NCBI GenBank assembly: GCA_947500645.1 | Contig: CANMSD010000001.1 | Location: forward strand, 620,001-684,000 | From: an uncultured Erythrobacter sp. | Lineage (GTDB): Bacteria; Pseudomonadota; Alphaproteobacteria; Sphingomonadales; Sphingomonadaceae | Direction of reading: 5' to 3' | Length of the DNA: 64,000 nucleotides | Shown here: in pieces, positions 35,788 to 44,618 of the stretch | Position numbering within the stretch: the stretch's first letter is position 1 | How the letters are laid out: the number at the start of each line of letters is the position of its first letter | Translations under genes and position numbers: made by a program | Notes under the pieces: generated by a model | Database searches by the model: none | Told to the model about the DNA's origin: nothing | What the model saw: only the letters and a program-made list of their open reading frames with translations

Positions 35788-38453
35788 TCCTCAAGAGCAG
35801 CTTGCGCCGCCGCGAGCCGCGCAATCGGCACCCGATATGGCGAGGCCGACACGTAATCGAGCCCAACCTCTTCGCAGAAAGCGATGCTAGCCGGGTCGCC
35901 GCCATGCTCGCCGCAAATGCCAAGCTTGATGTCGCCGCGCGTCGCCCTGCCCCGCTCTGCCGCCAACTCGACCAGTTGGCCAACGCCATCGACATCCAGG
36001 CTCACGAACGGATCGCGCGCGAAGATGCCTTTGTCGACATAGGGCGCGAGGAAACGGGCTGAGTCATCGCGTGACACACCCAAAGTCGTCTGCGTCAGAT
36101 CGTTTGTGCCAAAGCTGAAGAACGCGCCTTCATGCGCGATCTCGCCCGCCATCAGAGCCGCACGCGGCAGCTCGATCATGGTGCCGACCAGATATTCGAC
36201 CCGCGCGTCTTTTTCCTCAAACACCGCCTCTGCGGTCCGCTCGATCAGCTCGCGCAAGATCGCCAGTTCCTTTCGAGTAGCGACCAGCGGAACCATGATC
36301 TCTGGCACCGGTGCCTCGCCTGAAGCCGCCGCCACGTCGCACGCCGCCTCGAAAATGGCCCGCGCCTGCATCTCGTAGATTTCGGGATAGGTGATCCCAA
36401 GGCGGCACCCGCGATGGCCCAGCATCGGGTTGAATTCATGCAGCTCACCCGCGCGCCGTTTCAAATGGTCCACGCCCAGACCGGTGGCATCGGCCAGCTC
36501 TTCAAACTCTGCATCGCCATGCGGCAGGAATTCGTGCAGCGGCGGATCGAGCAGCCGGATTGTACACGGCAGGCCGGTCATCACCTCGAAAATCGAGGCG
36601 AAATCGGCGCGTTGCTCTGGCAGTAGCTTCTCAAGTGCCCCGCGCCGCCCAGCCTCATCCTCGGCCAGGATCATTTGACGCACGGCACTGATCCTGTCCG
36701 CATCGAAGAACATATGCTCCGTGCGGCATAACCCGATGCCTTCGGCGCCGAATTGCCGCGCCATCTTGCAGTCCGCCGGGGTCTCCGCATTGGTGCGCAC
36801 GCGCATCCGGCGATGCTTGTCGGCCCACTCCATCAGCACGCCGAAGTCACCGGCAAGCTCAGGCTCCACCGTCGGCACGATGCCCAGCATCACCTGACCA
36901 TTCGCCCCGTCGAGCGTGATCTCATCACCCTCTTTCAGTTCTTGATTGCCGATCCGCAGAGTTCGCGAGGCAAGGTCGATCGCTACGCCACTTGCGCCAG
37001 ACACACAGGGCCTACCCATTCCGCGCGCAACCACCGCCGCGTGGCTCGTCATCCCACCACGCGCGGTCAGAATGCCCTGCGCAGCGTGCATGCCATGAAT
37101 GTCCTCTGGCGAGGTTTCTACCCGGACCAAAATCACCTTCTCGCCGCGATGGACCCATTGTTCTGCCGCATCGGCATCGAGCACAATCTTGCCCGCCGCC
37201 GCGCCCGGCGATGCCGGCAACCCTGTCACCAACACATTGCGCTCCGCCTCCGGATCGAGCGTCGGGTGCAGCAATTGGTCAAGCGCCATCGGATCGACCC
37301 GCAGGATCGCGGTCTTCTCATCGATCAGCTCTTCGCCGACCATCTCGACCGCCATTTTTAGCGCCGCCTTGGCGGTCCGCTTCCCACTGCGGGTCTGCAG
37401 CATCCACAGCTTGCCGCGTTCCACGGTAAACTCGATGTCCTGCATGTCGCGATAATGGCCTTCGAGCAGGTCGAACACGCGCGCCAGCTCGCCATAAGCC
37501 TCCGGCATCGCCTCTTCCATCGACAGCGGCTTGGCACCCGCCGCCTCGCGCGCTGCCTTGGTCAGATATTGCGGCGTGCGAATGCCCGCCACCACATCCT
37601 CGCCCTGCGCATTGATCAGGTACTCGCCGTAATAGGCGCGCTCACCCGTTGCCGGATCGCGGGTGAAGGCAACGCCGGTGGCGCTGGTTTCGCCCATATT
37701 GCCGAACACCATAGCCTGCACATTTACGGCTGTGCCCCAGTCGCCCGGGATGTCGTTGAGACGGCGATAGACCTTCGCGCGGTCCGCATCCCAGCTGTCG
37801 AACACGGCGGCGATTGCGCCCCACAACTGCTCGTTCACATCCTGCGGGAACGGCTTGCCCTGTTCGGCTTCGACGATGCCCTTGTATTCGGCGACCAGCT
37901 CGCGCCAGTCATCCGCGCTCAGTTCGGTATCGGCGTAGAAGCCGTTGTCTTCCTTGCGGATTTCAAGCGCTTCCTCGAACAGGCCGTGGTCGATGCCCAG
38001 CACCACGTCCGAGTACATCTGGACGAAGCGGCGATAGCTATCCCATGCAAAGCGCTCGTCCCCGCTGGTTGCCGCGAGACCTTCTACAGTCGCATCGTTG
38101 AGGCCCAGGTTCAGCACCGTGTCCATCATACCCGGCATGGAGACGCGCGCGCCCGAGCGCACCGAAACGAGCATTGGATCGGATGCATCGCCAAAGCTTT
38201 TGCCAACCGCGCCTTCGATGTGAGCCAGCGCGTCCTTCACCGCACCACGCAGTTCCGATGAGAAGTCGGCTCCCTCTTTCAGGTAACGCACGCATTCCTC
38301 GGTCGTGATGGTGAAGCCGGGAGGGACCGGGAGGCCGATGCTCGCCATTTCGGCCAGGTTCGCGCCCTTGCCCCCGGTTACGGTCTTGTCCCGCTGGCGC
38401 GGATCCGAGTGATCCGCGGCTCCGCCGAAAGTGTAGACCGTTTGCTGCGTCAT
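35784..38453 (-). CDS. ppdK: Pyruvate, phosphate dikinase
   Basis: Reversibly converts pyruvate, ATP and phosphate to PEP, AMP and PPi. The 889-residue product has the N-terminal nucleotide domain (VTGGKGANLAEMASIGLPVPPGFTI; SVRSGARVSMPGMMDTVLNLGL), the swivelling phosphohistidine domain (ARGGMTSHAAVVARGMG, about residue 460) and the C-terminal PEP/pyruvate barrel (GLCRTEHMFF; FFSFGTNDLTQTTLG; GICGEHGGDP). The length is that of a single complete enzyme. Likely role: gluconeogenesis or PEP/pyruvate balance. AGGA precedes the ATG. A GGTGACA palindrome lies upstream. Confidence 0.97.
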   Translation of the reverse strand: MTQQTVYTFGGAADHSDPRQRDKTVTGGKGANLAEMASIGLPVPPGFTITTEECVRYLKEGADFSSELRGAVKDALAHIEGAVGKSFGDASDPMLVSVRSGARVSMPGMMDTVLNLGLNDATVEGLAATSGDERFAWDSYRRFVQMYSDVVLGIDHGLFEEALEIRKEDNGFYADTELSADDWRELVAEYKGIVEAEQGKPFPQDVNEQLWGAIAAVFDSWDADRAKVYRRLNDIPGDWGTAVNVQAMVFGNMGETSATGVAFTRDPATGERAYYGEYLINAQGEDVVAGIRTPQYLTKAAREAAGAKPLSMEEAMPEAYGELARVFDLLEGHYRDMQDIEFTVERGKLWMLQTRSGKRTAKAALKMAVEMVGEELIDEKTAILRVDPMALDQLLHPTLDPEAERNVLVTGLPASPGAAAGKIVLDADAAEQWVHRGEKVILVRVETSPEDIHGMHAAQGILTARGGMTSHAAVVARGMGRPCVSGASGVAIDLASRTLRIGNQELKEGDEITLDGANGQVMLGIVPTVEPELAGDFGVLMEWADKHRRMRVRTNAETPADCKMARQFGAEGIGLCRTEHMFFDADRISAVRQMILAEDEAGRRGALEKLLPEQRADFASIFEVMTGLPCTIRLLDPPLHEFLPHGDAEFEELADATGLGVDHLKRRAGELHEFNPMLGHRGCRLGITYPEIYEMQARAIFEAACDVAAASGEAPVPEIMVPLVATRKELAILRELIERTAEAVFEEKDARVEYLVGTMIELPRAALMAGEIAHEGAFFSFGTNDLTQTTLGVSRDDSARFLAPYVDKGIFARDPFVSLDVDGVGQLVELAAERGRATRGDIKLGICGEHGGDPASIAFCEEVGLDYVSASPYRVPIARLAAAQAALED

Positions 38454-38477
38454 TATATTTCCTACGAAGTTGACAAA

Positions 38478-38494
38478 GGTGACAGGGTGTCACC
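38478..38494. promoter_or_regulatory. Candidate operator upstream of ppdK
   Basis: GGTGACA-ggg-TGTCACC is a perfect 7-bp inverted repeat about 25 bp before the ppdK ATG. Further TGACA half sites lie nearby (38471 and about 38557), and a second inverted repeat CCCAAG...CTTGGG at 38514-38536. A -10-like GATAAT on the reverse strand sits between the two repeats. The repeats are seen; binding by a regulator is inferred. Confidence 0.5.
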
Positions 38495-38571
38495 CGTGAA
38501 ATTCTGACATTATCCCAAGCATTTCATAAACTTGGGCGATCTGGGCAAAGTTGACACTTTTCCAACTCTAT

Positions 38572-40764
38572 TCATCCCTCGATCCGGCTGAAATCCGCGA
38601 CCTGATGCACAGCATCGCGAAAGCGCGCCAGCAGATCGAGACGAACGCTGCGTTTGTCCTGATCCGGGTCATTAACCGTGACATTTTCGAAAAAGTCGTC
38701 AATCGGCGCGCGCAGGCTCGCAAGAGCAGCCATAGCCTGTTCAAATTGCTCGCTTTCGATGGCTGCGGAGGCCTTCGGTCCAGCTTGATCGAGCGCGTCC
38801 ATCAACACCTTTTCCGCCGCTTTGGGTGAGTAGGAAAGCTCTTTTGAGACCCATTCCTCCTTCTTCAGGATATTGGCGGCGCGCTTGTAGCCAGCGAGAA
38901 GATTGGTGCCGTTTTCGGTTTCGACGAAGGCTTGGAGCGCCTTCACGCGAGCGAGCAGCCGGACGAGGTCGTCCTCCCCGCCCAGCGCGAAGACTGCGTC
39001 GATCAGGTCGTGGCGGACGCCCGCCTCGCGTTGTTGGACTTTGAGGCGGTCGGCGAAGAAACCCGGAAGCGCAGCCTGACCCAGGTACCAATTAGTCCGC
39101 GTATAACCCATCTGACCTTTGGCGGCGATGTTGTCGGCGATGTCTTCGGCCTCCATCACTGCCTTCTCGGACCATGTGAAATCCCGCGCATAAATCAGAA
39201 AATGCGTTGCGTAATCATCAACTGTTGTATGCTGTGAGACCAGCGGAATCATCGCTTCAGAAAGTGCTGATTGCATGGAAAAACGCAGATCGTTTTTGGA
39301 CATCAACCGAATGACGGCAAGGACTGCTCTCCTCAGCGCAAAGGGGTCTTTAGAGCCCGTGGGTTGCTCGCCGGAAAGGAAAAATCCGACCAGCGTATCC
39401 AGCTTATCCGCCAACGAAACCGCCACCGTCACCGGCGCGGTCGGCACGTCATCGCCCTGCCCAACCGGCTTGTAATGATCGCGGATCGCATCCGACACTT
39501 CGACCGGCAGGCCTTCCTTGGCGGCATAATATCCGCCCATCAGCCCTTGTAGCTCCGGAAATTCGCCCACCATTTCGGTGACCAGATCAGCCTTGCACAG
39601 GCGCGCGGCTTGCTCGGCAAGGTCCGGGTCGCCTTTGACAATCCCTTCCTCGCAGAGCCAGCGCGCCAGCTTCGCCACCCGGTCAACCTTGTCGGCGACC
39701 GTGCCCAGCTTTTCGTGGAAGGTAATCCGCTCCAGCCCCTTGGCGTGTTCGGCCAGCGTTTTCTTCTGGTCCAGCTCCCAGAAGAAGCGCGCATCGGCCA
39801 GCCGTGCGGCCAGCACCTTGCGGTTTCCATCCACCACCACGGCGGGGTCCGCCGCCTCGATATTGGCGGTGCAGATAAAGGCATTGGCGAGTTTGCCGTC
39901 CGCATCCTCGCACACGAAGTACTTCTGGTTCACTCGCGCGGTGAGCTGGATCGTCTCAGGCGGCACGTCGAGAAAATCGTCCTCGAACCGCCCGAGCAGC
40001 GGCACCGGCCATTCGGTCAGCCCGGCATTCTCGACGACAAGTCCTTCATCCTCGACCAGTTTAAAGCCAGCCGCTTCCGCAGCGGCCTTCGCGCGATCAC
40101 GGACCAATGCTTCGCGCTCTTTATGATCGACGATTACATATGCGTCGCGCAGCTTTGCGGCGTAATCATCAGCATTCGCAACCTCAACCGAGCTTGAGGA
40201 ATGAAAACGGTGCCCTATCGTCTCACGGCCGCTCGCCAGCCCGTCCATAACGCACGGCACAACTTCGCCATCGAGCAGCGCGACTATGCCCGACAAGGGC
40301 CGCACCCACTTGAGGCTCTCGGTCGAGATCGAGGCATCGCCCCAACGCATGCTCTTGGGCCATGAGAAGTCGCGGATGATATTGGTGATCGCGTTTGCGA
40401 GCAGATCGGCAACCGCCTGCCCCGGCCTTTCGATCACCGCGAAGTAGGTCGCGCGGCCCTTCACGTCGCGAACCTCGAGCTGATCGCGGGTCACACCGTT
40501 CTTGCGGCAGAACCCATCGACCGCCTGGTCCGGAGCGCCTTCGGGCGGGCCCTTGGCTTCTTCATGCACAGCCTGGGTCTCGGTCGGCAGACCGCGCGCG
40601 ATCAGCGCAAGTCTGCGCGGGGTTGACCACACTGTCAGCTCGCCAACGGCAACACCGGCAGCGTCCATCTCGCGGCGGAACAGCTTTTCCAGCTCAGCAC
40701 GCGCGCCCTTTTGCATGCGCGCGGGGATCTCTTCAGAGCGAAGCTCGAGCAGGAAGTCGGCCAT
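38572..40764 (-). CDS. glyS: Glycyl-tRNA synthetase beta subunit
   Basis: The beta subunit of the alpha2-beta2 bacterial GlyRS, needed for tRNA binding. The 730-residue product begins [17 protein letters not shown] and holds EEAKGPPEGAP, the HD-like domain text HEKLGTVADKVDRVAKLA, and DKLDTLVGFFLSGEQPTGSKDPFALRRAVLAVIR, ending in an anticodon-binding region. Its ATG overlaps the glyQ stop by one base (TAATG), so the subunits are translationally coupled. The track start is five codons early. Confidence 0.97.
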   Translation of the reverse strand: MADFLLELRSEEIPARMQKGARAELEKLFRREMDAAGVAVGELTVWSTPRRLALIARGLPTETQAVHEEAKGPPEGAPDQAVDGFCRKNGVTRDQLEVRDVKGRATYFAVIERPGQAVADLLANAITNIIRDFSWPKSMRWGDASISTESLKWVRPLSGIVALLDGEVVPCVMDGLASGRETIGHRFHSSSSVEVANADDYAAKLRDAYVIVDHKEREALVRDRAKAAAEAAGFKLVEDEGLVVENAGLTEWPVPLLGRFEDDFLDVPPETIQLTARVNQKYFVCEDADGKLANAFICTANIEAADPAVVVDGNRKVLAARLADARFFWELDQKKTLAEHAKGLERITFHEKLGTVADKVDRVAKLARWLCEEGIVKGDPDLAEQAARLCKADLVTEMVGEFPELQGLMGGYYAAKEGLPVEVSDAIRDHYKPVGQGDDVPTAPVTVAVSLADKLDTLVGFFLSGEQPTGSKDPFALRRAVLAVIRLMSKNDLRFSMQSALSEAMIPLVSQHTTVDDYATHFLIYARDFTWSEKAVMEAEDIADNIAAKGQMGYTRTNWYLGQAALPGFFADRLKVQQREAGVRHDLIDAVFALGGEDDLVRLLARVKALQAFVETENGTNLLAGYKRAANILKKEEWVSKELSYSPKAAEKVLMDALDQAGPKASAAIESEQFEQAMAALASLRAPIDDFFENVTVNDPDQDKRSVRLDLLARFRDAVHQVADFSRIEG

Positions 40765-41720
40765 TAGACGAGGCTCCATTCCGGATATTTCTCAGCCCAT
40801 TCAGGCGCCATCTTCTCCGCGTACTTCTCACAGGATGAGCGCGCCAGATCGCGCACCCGGCCCATATAGCTTGCGCGTTCCTGAACGCTGATCACTCCGC
40901 GCGCCTGCAGCAGATTGAAGAGATGGCTTGCCTCGACCGCTTGTTCATAGGCAGCGATTGGGACATCGGCGGACAGCGCGTTCCGGCACTCTGCTTCAGC
41001 CTTGTTGAACAGCTCGAACAGCGCGTCGGTATCGGCGACTTCGAAGTTCCACTTCGACATCTGTTTCTCATTCTCGAGAAACACATCGCCATAGCTTACA
41101 CCGTGCGAATTGAATGCGAGGTCATAGACGCTGTCGACGCCCTGGATATACATTGCGAGGCGTTCCAGCCCGTAGGTCAGCTCGCCCGCGACTGGCTTGC
41201 AGTCGAAGCCGCCCATTTGCTGGAAGTATGTGAACTGGGTGACCTCCATCCCGTCGCACCAAACCTCCCAGCCGAGGCCCCATGCGCCGAGCGTGGGCGA
41301 TTCCCAATCATCCTCGACAAAGCGAATATCGTGCTTGAGCGGGTCGATCCCGATCTGCCGCAGGCTTTCAAGATACAGTTCCTGAATATCGCTGGGCGAT
41401 GGTTTCAGGATCACCTGGTACTGATAATAGTGCTGCAGCCGGTTCGGGTTCTCGCCATAGCGACCATCGGTTGGCCGGCGGCATGGCTGGACAAAAGCGG
41501 CATTCCACGGCTCCGGCCCGAGCGCTCGCAGGGTCGTCGCGGTGTGAAACGTACCCGCCCCCATACGCATGTCATAAGGTTGCAAGATCACGCAGCCCGC
41601 CGCGCTCCAAAAATCATGAAGCGTCAGGATCATATCCTGAAATGACTTTGTCGGATCGCGCGTGGCCGCAGGCGATTCGTTCACGGCTGATTTGACCTCG
41701 GATTCCATGCGCTGGGCCAT
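40764..41720 (-). CDS. glyQ: Glycyl-tRNA synthetase alpha subunit
   Basis: The catalytic class II subunit of GlyRS. The 318-residue product has [82 protein letters not shown] and [16 protein letters not shown] polar N-terminal extension of about 25 residues precedes the conserved part. Translation could also begin at the Met four codons in. glyQ is first in the glyQ-glyS operon. Confidence 0.97.
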   Translation of the reverse strand: MAQRMESEVKSAVNESPAATRDPTKSFQDMILTLHDFWSAAGCVILQPYDMRMGAGTFHTATTLRALGPEPWNAAFVQPCRRPTDGRYGENPNRLQHYYQYQVILKPSPSDIQELYLESLRQIGIDPLKHDIRFVEDDWESPTLGAWGLGWEVWCDGMEVTQFTYFQQMGGFDCKPVAGELTYGLERLAMYIQGVDSVYDLAFNSHGVSYGDVFLENEKQMSKWNFEVADTDALFELFNKAEAECRNALSADVPIAAYEQAVEASHLFNLLQARGVISVQERASYMGRVRDLARSSCEKYAEKMAPEWAEKYPEWSLV

Positions 41721-41824
41721 GGCTTATGCCCCCAGCAGCGTCAATGCCGCAGCGCAGCATAGATGGGATTTACACAACTCAAACACGCAGAAATCTGCGG
41801 CTTTGGTCAGGTCAGCATGACGAA

Positions 41825-41893
41825 ATGTCAGGTCTTATTGACATGGTCAGCAAATCACGACATAAAGTAAGGCATGCCTGACATCATGACAGG
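41825..41893 (+). promoter_or_regulatory. urcA promoter flanked by repeated 8-mers
   Basis: TTGACA (41838-41843) and CATAAA (41861-41866) are spaced 17 bp apart, a plausible sigma-70 promoter starting near 41873. The 8-mer ATGTCAGG (41825) recurs as its exact inverse CCTGACAT (41877) and, one base later, as ATGACAGG (41886). The last two form a 17-bp near-palindrome. A repressor bound to all three would cover the promoter. Regulation is inferred. Confidence 0.5.
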
Positions 41894-41930
41894 TTATGAC
41901 GACACCAGTTTCTAGCCGAAGGATCACACC

Positions 41931-42278
41931 ATGCGCTTCAACATTGCCCTCACCGCTCTTGCCGCCACCGCTATCGCAGCTGCTCCTGCAAGCGCCAACG
42001 GCCCGGTCAACGCAACCGATTTCGCAAAGCAAGTCCAGCACGACGACGTTGATCTCACCACTCAAGAAGGCATCGCCCTTCTCGACGACCGCATGCAGAT
42101 CGTTATTCGCCGCATGTGCGCCAATGGTGGCCGTGACGGCGCATCGATCCGCCTTGAGCGCGAATGCCGTTCAAGTGCCGCTGCCAGCGCTGAGCAACAA
42201 GTCCGCCTCGCGATTGCCACCGCCAAGTCTGACAAGGTCCGCCTCGCTTCCGCAAAACCAGTTGCACCGGAAGCCTGA
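41931..42278 (+). CDS. UrcA family secreted protein
   Basis: A 115-residue protein with a Sec signal peptide (MRFNIALTALAATAIAAAPASA) and the UrcA pattern: VDLTTQEGIALLDDRMQIVIRRMCANGG and, later, a second Cys (ERECRSSAAASAEQQVRLAIA). UrcA proteins are small, periplasmic and of unknown role, common in sphingomonads. It has its own promoter region with repeated 8-mers and is followed by a separate membrane-protein gene. Confidence 0.85.
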   Translation: MRFNIALTALAATAIAAAPASANGPVNATDFAKQVQHDDVDLTTQEGIALLDDRMQIVIRRMCANGGRDGASIRLERECRSSAAASAEQQVRLAIATAKSDKVRLASAKPVAPEA

Positions 42279-42376
42279 TGGACCTGCCGCAACTCTCGGA
42301 AGGGGATAACCCGACACCCCGACTGGCCCCTTCCGACGAGTGCGGCGAATGTGACCGAAACAGGAGCACGCAAGCC

Positions 42377-42778
42377 ATGTCATACGATACCAAAGCTGGA
42401 CCGCGCGACTATGGGAAGATGCATCTCTTCTTGAGCTATGTCGCGGCGGCGAGCCTCGTTCTCCTTCTGCTGGAAGCGTTCGGTATTATCGCAGATGGCT
42501 ATTCTCTGATCGGCACAACACTCGGAGGCCTGTCGATTATCGTCATGTATGGGACACGCAACAGCGACGAATGGATCGCCTCGCTCTGGTCTGCAGGTGC
42601 TAACGCGGGATTTATCGGTGCGATGGCATGGCTTGTGTTTTTCCCTTTTATCGAAGGGTTTTACGACGGGCTGACCGGGCTCGATAGTCACCAGGATTTC
42701 CCAAGCGGCAGCGCCGCGATTGCAGCGCTGGCGTGTTTCGTGATTGCGTTCAATTTGAAACGCATTCGGGGATACTAG
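42377..42778 (+). CDS. Small membrane protein of unknown function
   Basis: A 133-residue protein with three or four hydrophobic segments (FLSYVAAASLVLLLLEAFGII; TLGGLSIIVMYGTR; AGFIGAMAWLVFFPFIEGFY; AAIAALACFVIAFNL). The start ATG 42377 follows AGGAG; the track start overlaps urcA by one base and adds 33 residues. I do not recognise the family. An XRE regulator begins 4 bp after its stop, so it is probably the first gene of a three-gene cassette. Confidence 0.6.
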   Translation: MSYDTKAGPRDYGKMHLFLSYVAAASLVLLLLEAFGIIADGYSLIGTTLGGLSIIVMYGTRNSDEWIASLWSAGANAGFIGAMAWLVFFPFIEGFYDGLTGLDSHQDFPSGSAAIAALACFVIAFNLKRIRGY

Positions 42779-42782
42779 GCGC

Positions 42783-42977
42783 GTGAAAAATCGCCTCAAA
42801 GTGCTGCGCGCCGAGCGCGACTGGAGCCAGGCCGAGCTTGCTGTGCAACTCGATGTCTCGCGCCAGGCGGTCAACGCAATCGAGACCGGCAAGCACGATC
42901 CTTCGCTGCCGCTTGCATTCCGCATCGCGCGCCTTTTCGACATGCCAATCGAGGAAATTTTCGATGACGAAACTTGA
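42783..42977 (+). CDS. Short XRE-family HTH regulator
   Basis: A 64-residue helix-turn-helix protein (LRAERDWSQAELAVQLDVSRQAVNAIETGKHDPSLPLAFRIARLF), nearly all DNA-binding domain. This short type usually sits beside a membrane protein and acts as its repressor. The start is GTG 42783. Its last 14 bases overlap the start of the next membrane-protein gene, so their translation is coupled. Confidence 0.88.
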   Translation: MKNRLKVLRAERDWSQAELAVQLDVSRQAVNAIETGKHDPSLPLAFRIARLFDMPIEEIFDDET

Positions 42978-43599
42978 AGTCGACACAGGGTTGTCTTCCT
43001 CCCTCCGCAAAGCTCTGATTATAGGATTAGGCGGATTAGCCGCAGTCTTCCTTGCCGGAGTATTGGCGGGCTACACGGCAGTAGCCCTCGAAGATGAGGT
43101 CATGAGTTTGAAGGATGTTGCGATCATTGCAGGCATAGTCATCTTGCTCGCACTGATCCTCTTCACCGCATGGAAGCTCTGGCCTGCCCCGGATGGCGAG
43201 CCGATCGCCAACAGCGCACGCAAGTCTCGCAACATATATTACGCCTCTATGGGGTTGGGAGGATTGCTTGGAGCATTCCTGATGATAACGGGCGGCGCGG
43301 ATACGGAAACGCTATTCTCGAATAGTCCGATTTCAGCCAATGCGGCCATCGGCGCGATTATCATCTGGGCCATTACCACGCCCGCGATCACCTATTATTG
43401 GTGGCGCACCACCGATGAGCACGAAATCGCCGCCTATTCTGACGGAGCCAGCATCGCGTTCCACGCATACATCTTCACCGTGCCATCTTGGTGGATGGCA
43501 GCCAGGGCGGGTTGGTTACCCGAACAGGACCCTATGATCGTCTGGCTAGCAACTATGGTCATCTGGTCGGCGGGCTGGTTCTACCGCAAGTACGCCTAG
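42964..43599 (+). CDS. Membrane protein coupled to XRE regulator
   Basis: A 211-residue protein with about six hydrophobic segments (ALIIGLGGLAAVFLAGVLAGY; VAIIAGIVILLALILFTAWKL; MGLGGLLGAFLMITGGA; AAIGAIIIWAITTPAITYYWW; FHAYIFTVPSWWMA; PMIVWLATMVIWSAGWFY). The true start is ATG 42964, inside the end of the XRE gene. The track's longer frame is a read-back. The family is not known to me; by position it may be sensed by, or control, the XRE protein. Confidence 0.65.
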   Translation: MTKLEVDTGLSSSLRKALIIGLGGLAAVFLAGVLAGYTAVALEDEVMSLKDVAIIAGIVILLALILFTAWKLWPAPDGEPIANSARKSRNIYYASMGLGGLLGAFLMITGGADTETLFSNSPISANAAIGAIIIWAITTPAITYYWWRTTDEHEIAAYSDGASIAFHAYIFTVPSWWMAARAGWLPEQDPMIVWLATMVIWSAGWFYRKYA

Positions 43600-43661
43600 C
43601 AAAACCGTAACTCATTCAAGCCATTCAATCCCCCGTAATCTTCGCTATCTAGGAAACCACT

Positions 43662-44618
43662 ATGAAAACTCTCCGACATACATTCACCGCTGCCTTTACC
43701 GGCATGGCCCTGCTCGCAAGCACTGCCGCATGCGCGCAAACACAAACACTCCCCGCCCCCGTCGCCGACACGAAGGTCCCTGCGGAAGAGGTCGAGATGG
43801 CCGCAGAAACGGCCAAAGCGCCCGCACTATGGAAGGTCGCCGACGAAGACACGACGATCTATCTCTTCGGTACGGTGCATCTCCTGCCGGATGATGTGAA
43901 TTGGTACAGCGGCGCGATAAAGGAAGCTCTGTCGAGCTCCGGAACGCTGGTGACAGAGATCGATATGACGCCCGAAGCGATGTCATCCATGGGCAGCCTG
44001 GTGGCCGCCAAAGGCATGCTACCTGCGGGCCAGACCTTGCGCGGACTAATGGATGATGAGCAGCGCGCAATCTACGAAGGTGGTCTTGCGAAGGTCGGCA
44101 TCCCTGCCGCAGCCTTTGACCAGATGGAACCATGGCTCGCCTCTATCGCAATCCTGCAAGTCGTCACGCAAGCCTCTGGTTACAAAGAGGAAAAAGGTGC
44201 TGAAAACGTACTCGAAGCCACAATCGGTCCGGATGCAGAACGCGTTGCCCTCGAAACGATAGAATTCCAGCTTTCCGTCTTCGATGAACTGCCCATCGAC
44301 CAGCAATTGGCCTATCTGCTCGAAAGTGCCGAAGATCCTAAAGAAGGGATTGCCATACTCAACGAGCTGGTCGCCGAATGGGCCGAAGGCGATGTCGAAC
44401 AGCTGGCCGCGTTGATGAATGAAGGCTTCATGGCTCACCCCAACCTTGCGGAAAAGCTGCTCTATGCACGCAATCGCAATTGGGCCGAGTGGATCGATGA
44501 GCGCATGGACGAGCCCGGCACCGTGTTTATGGCGGTCGGCGCGGGCCACCTTGCAGGCGAGAAAAGCGTGCAGGATTACCTCGTCGAGCGCGGCATTCAA
44601 TCGAGCCGCGTCCAATAA
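43662..44618 (+). CDS. TraB/GumN-family secreted protein
   Basis: A 318-residue protein with a signal peptide (cleavage near TAACAQ, also readable as a lipobox TAAC) and a TraB/GumN (TIKI-like) domain: IYLFGTVHLLPDDVNWY, TEIDMTP, LLYARNRNWAEWID and VGAGHLAGEKSVQDYL. The GTxHLLP and GAGHL histidines are the putative metal-binding residues of this peptidase-like superfamily. A paralogue follows with a one-base overlap (TAATG). Confidence 0.88.
   Translation: MKTLRHTFTAAFTGMALLASTAACAQTQTLPAPVADTKVPAEEVEMAAETAKAPALWKVADEDTTIYLFGTVHLLPDDVNWYSGAIKEALSSSGTLVTEIDMTPEAMSSMGSLVAAKGMLPAGQTLRGLMDDEQRAIYEGGLAKVGIPAAAFDQMEPWLASIAILQVVTQASGYKEEKGAENVLEATIGPDAERVALETIEFQLSVFDELPIDQQLAYLLESAEDPKEGIAILNELVAEWAEGDVEQLAALMNEGFMAHPNLAEKLLYARNRNWAEWIDERMDEPGTVFMAVGAGHLAGEKSVQDYLVERGIQSSRVQ

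Noticed and set aside
37455-38261. 268-aa ORF opposite ppdK
   Set aside because: Shadow frame within a complete PPDK gene; no supporting start signal.
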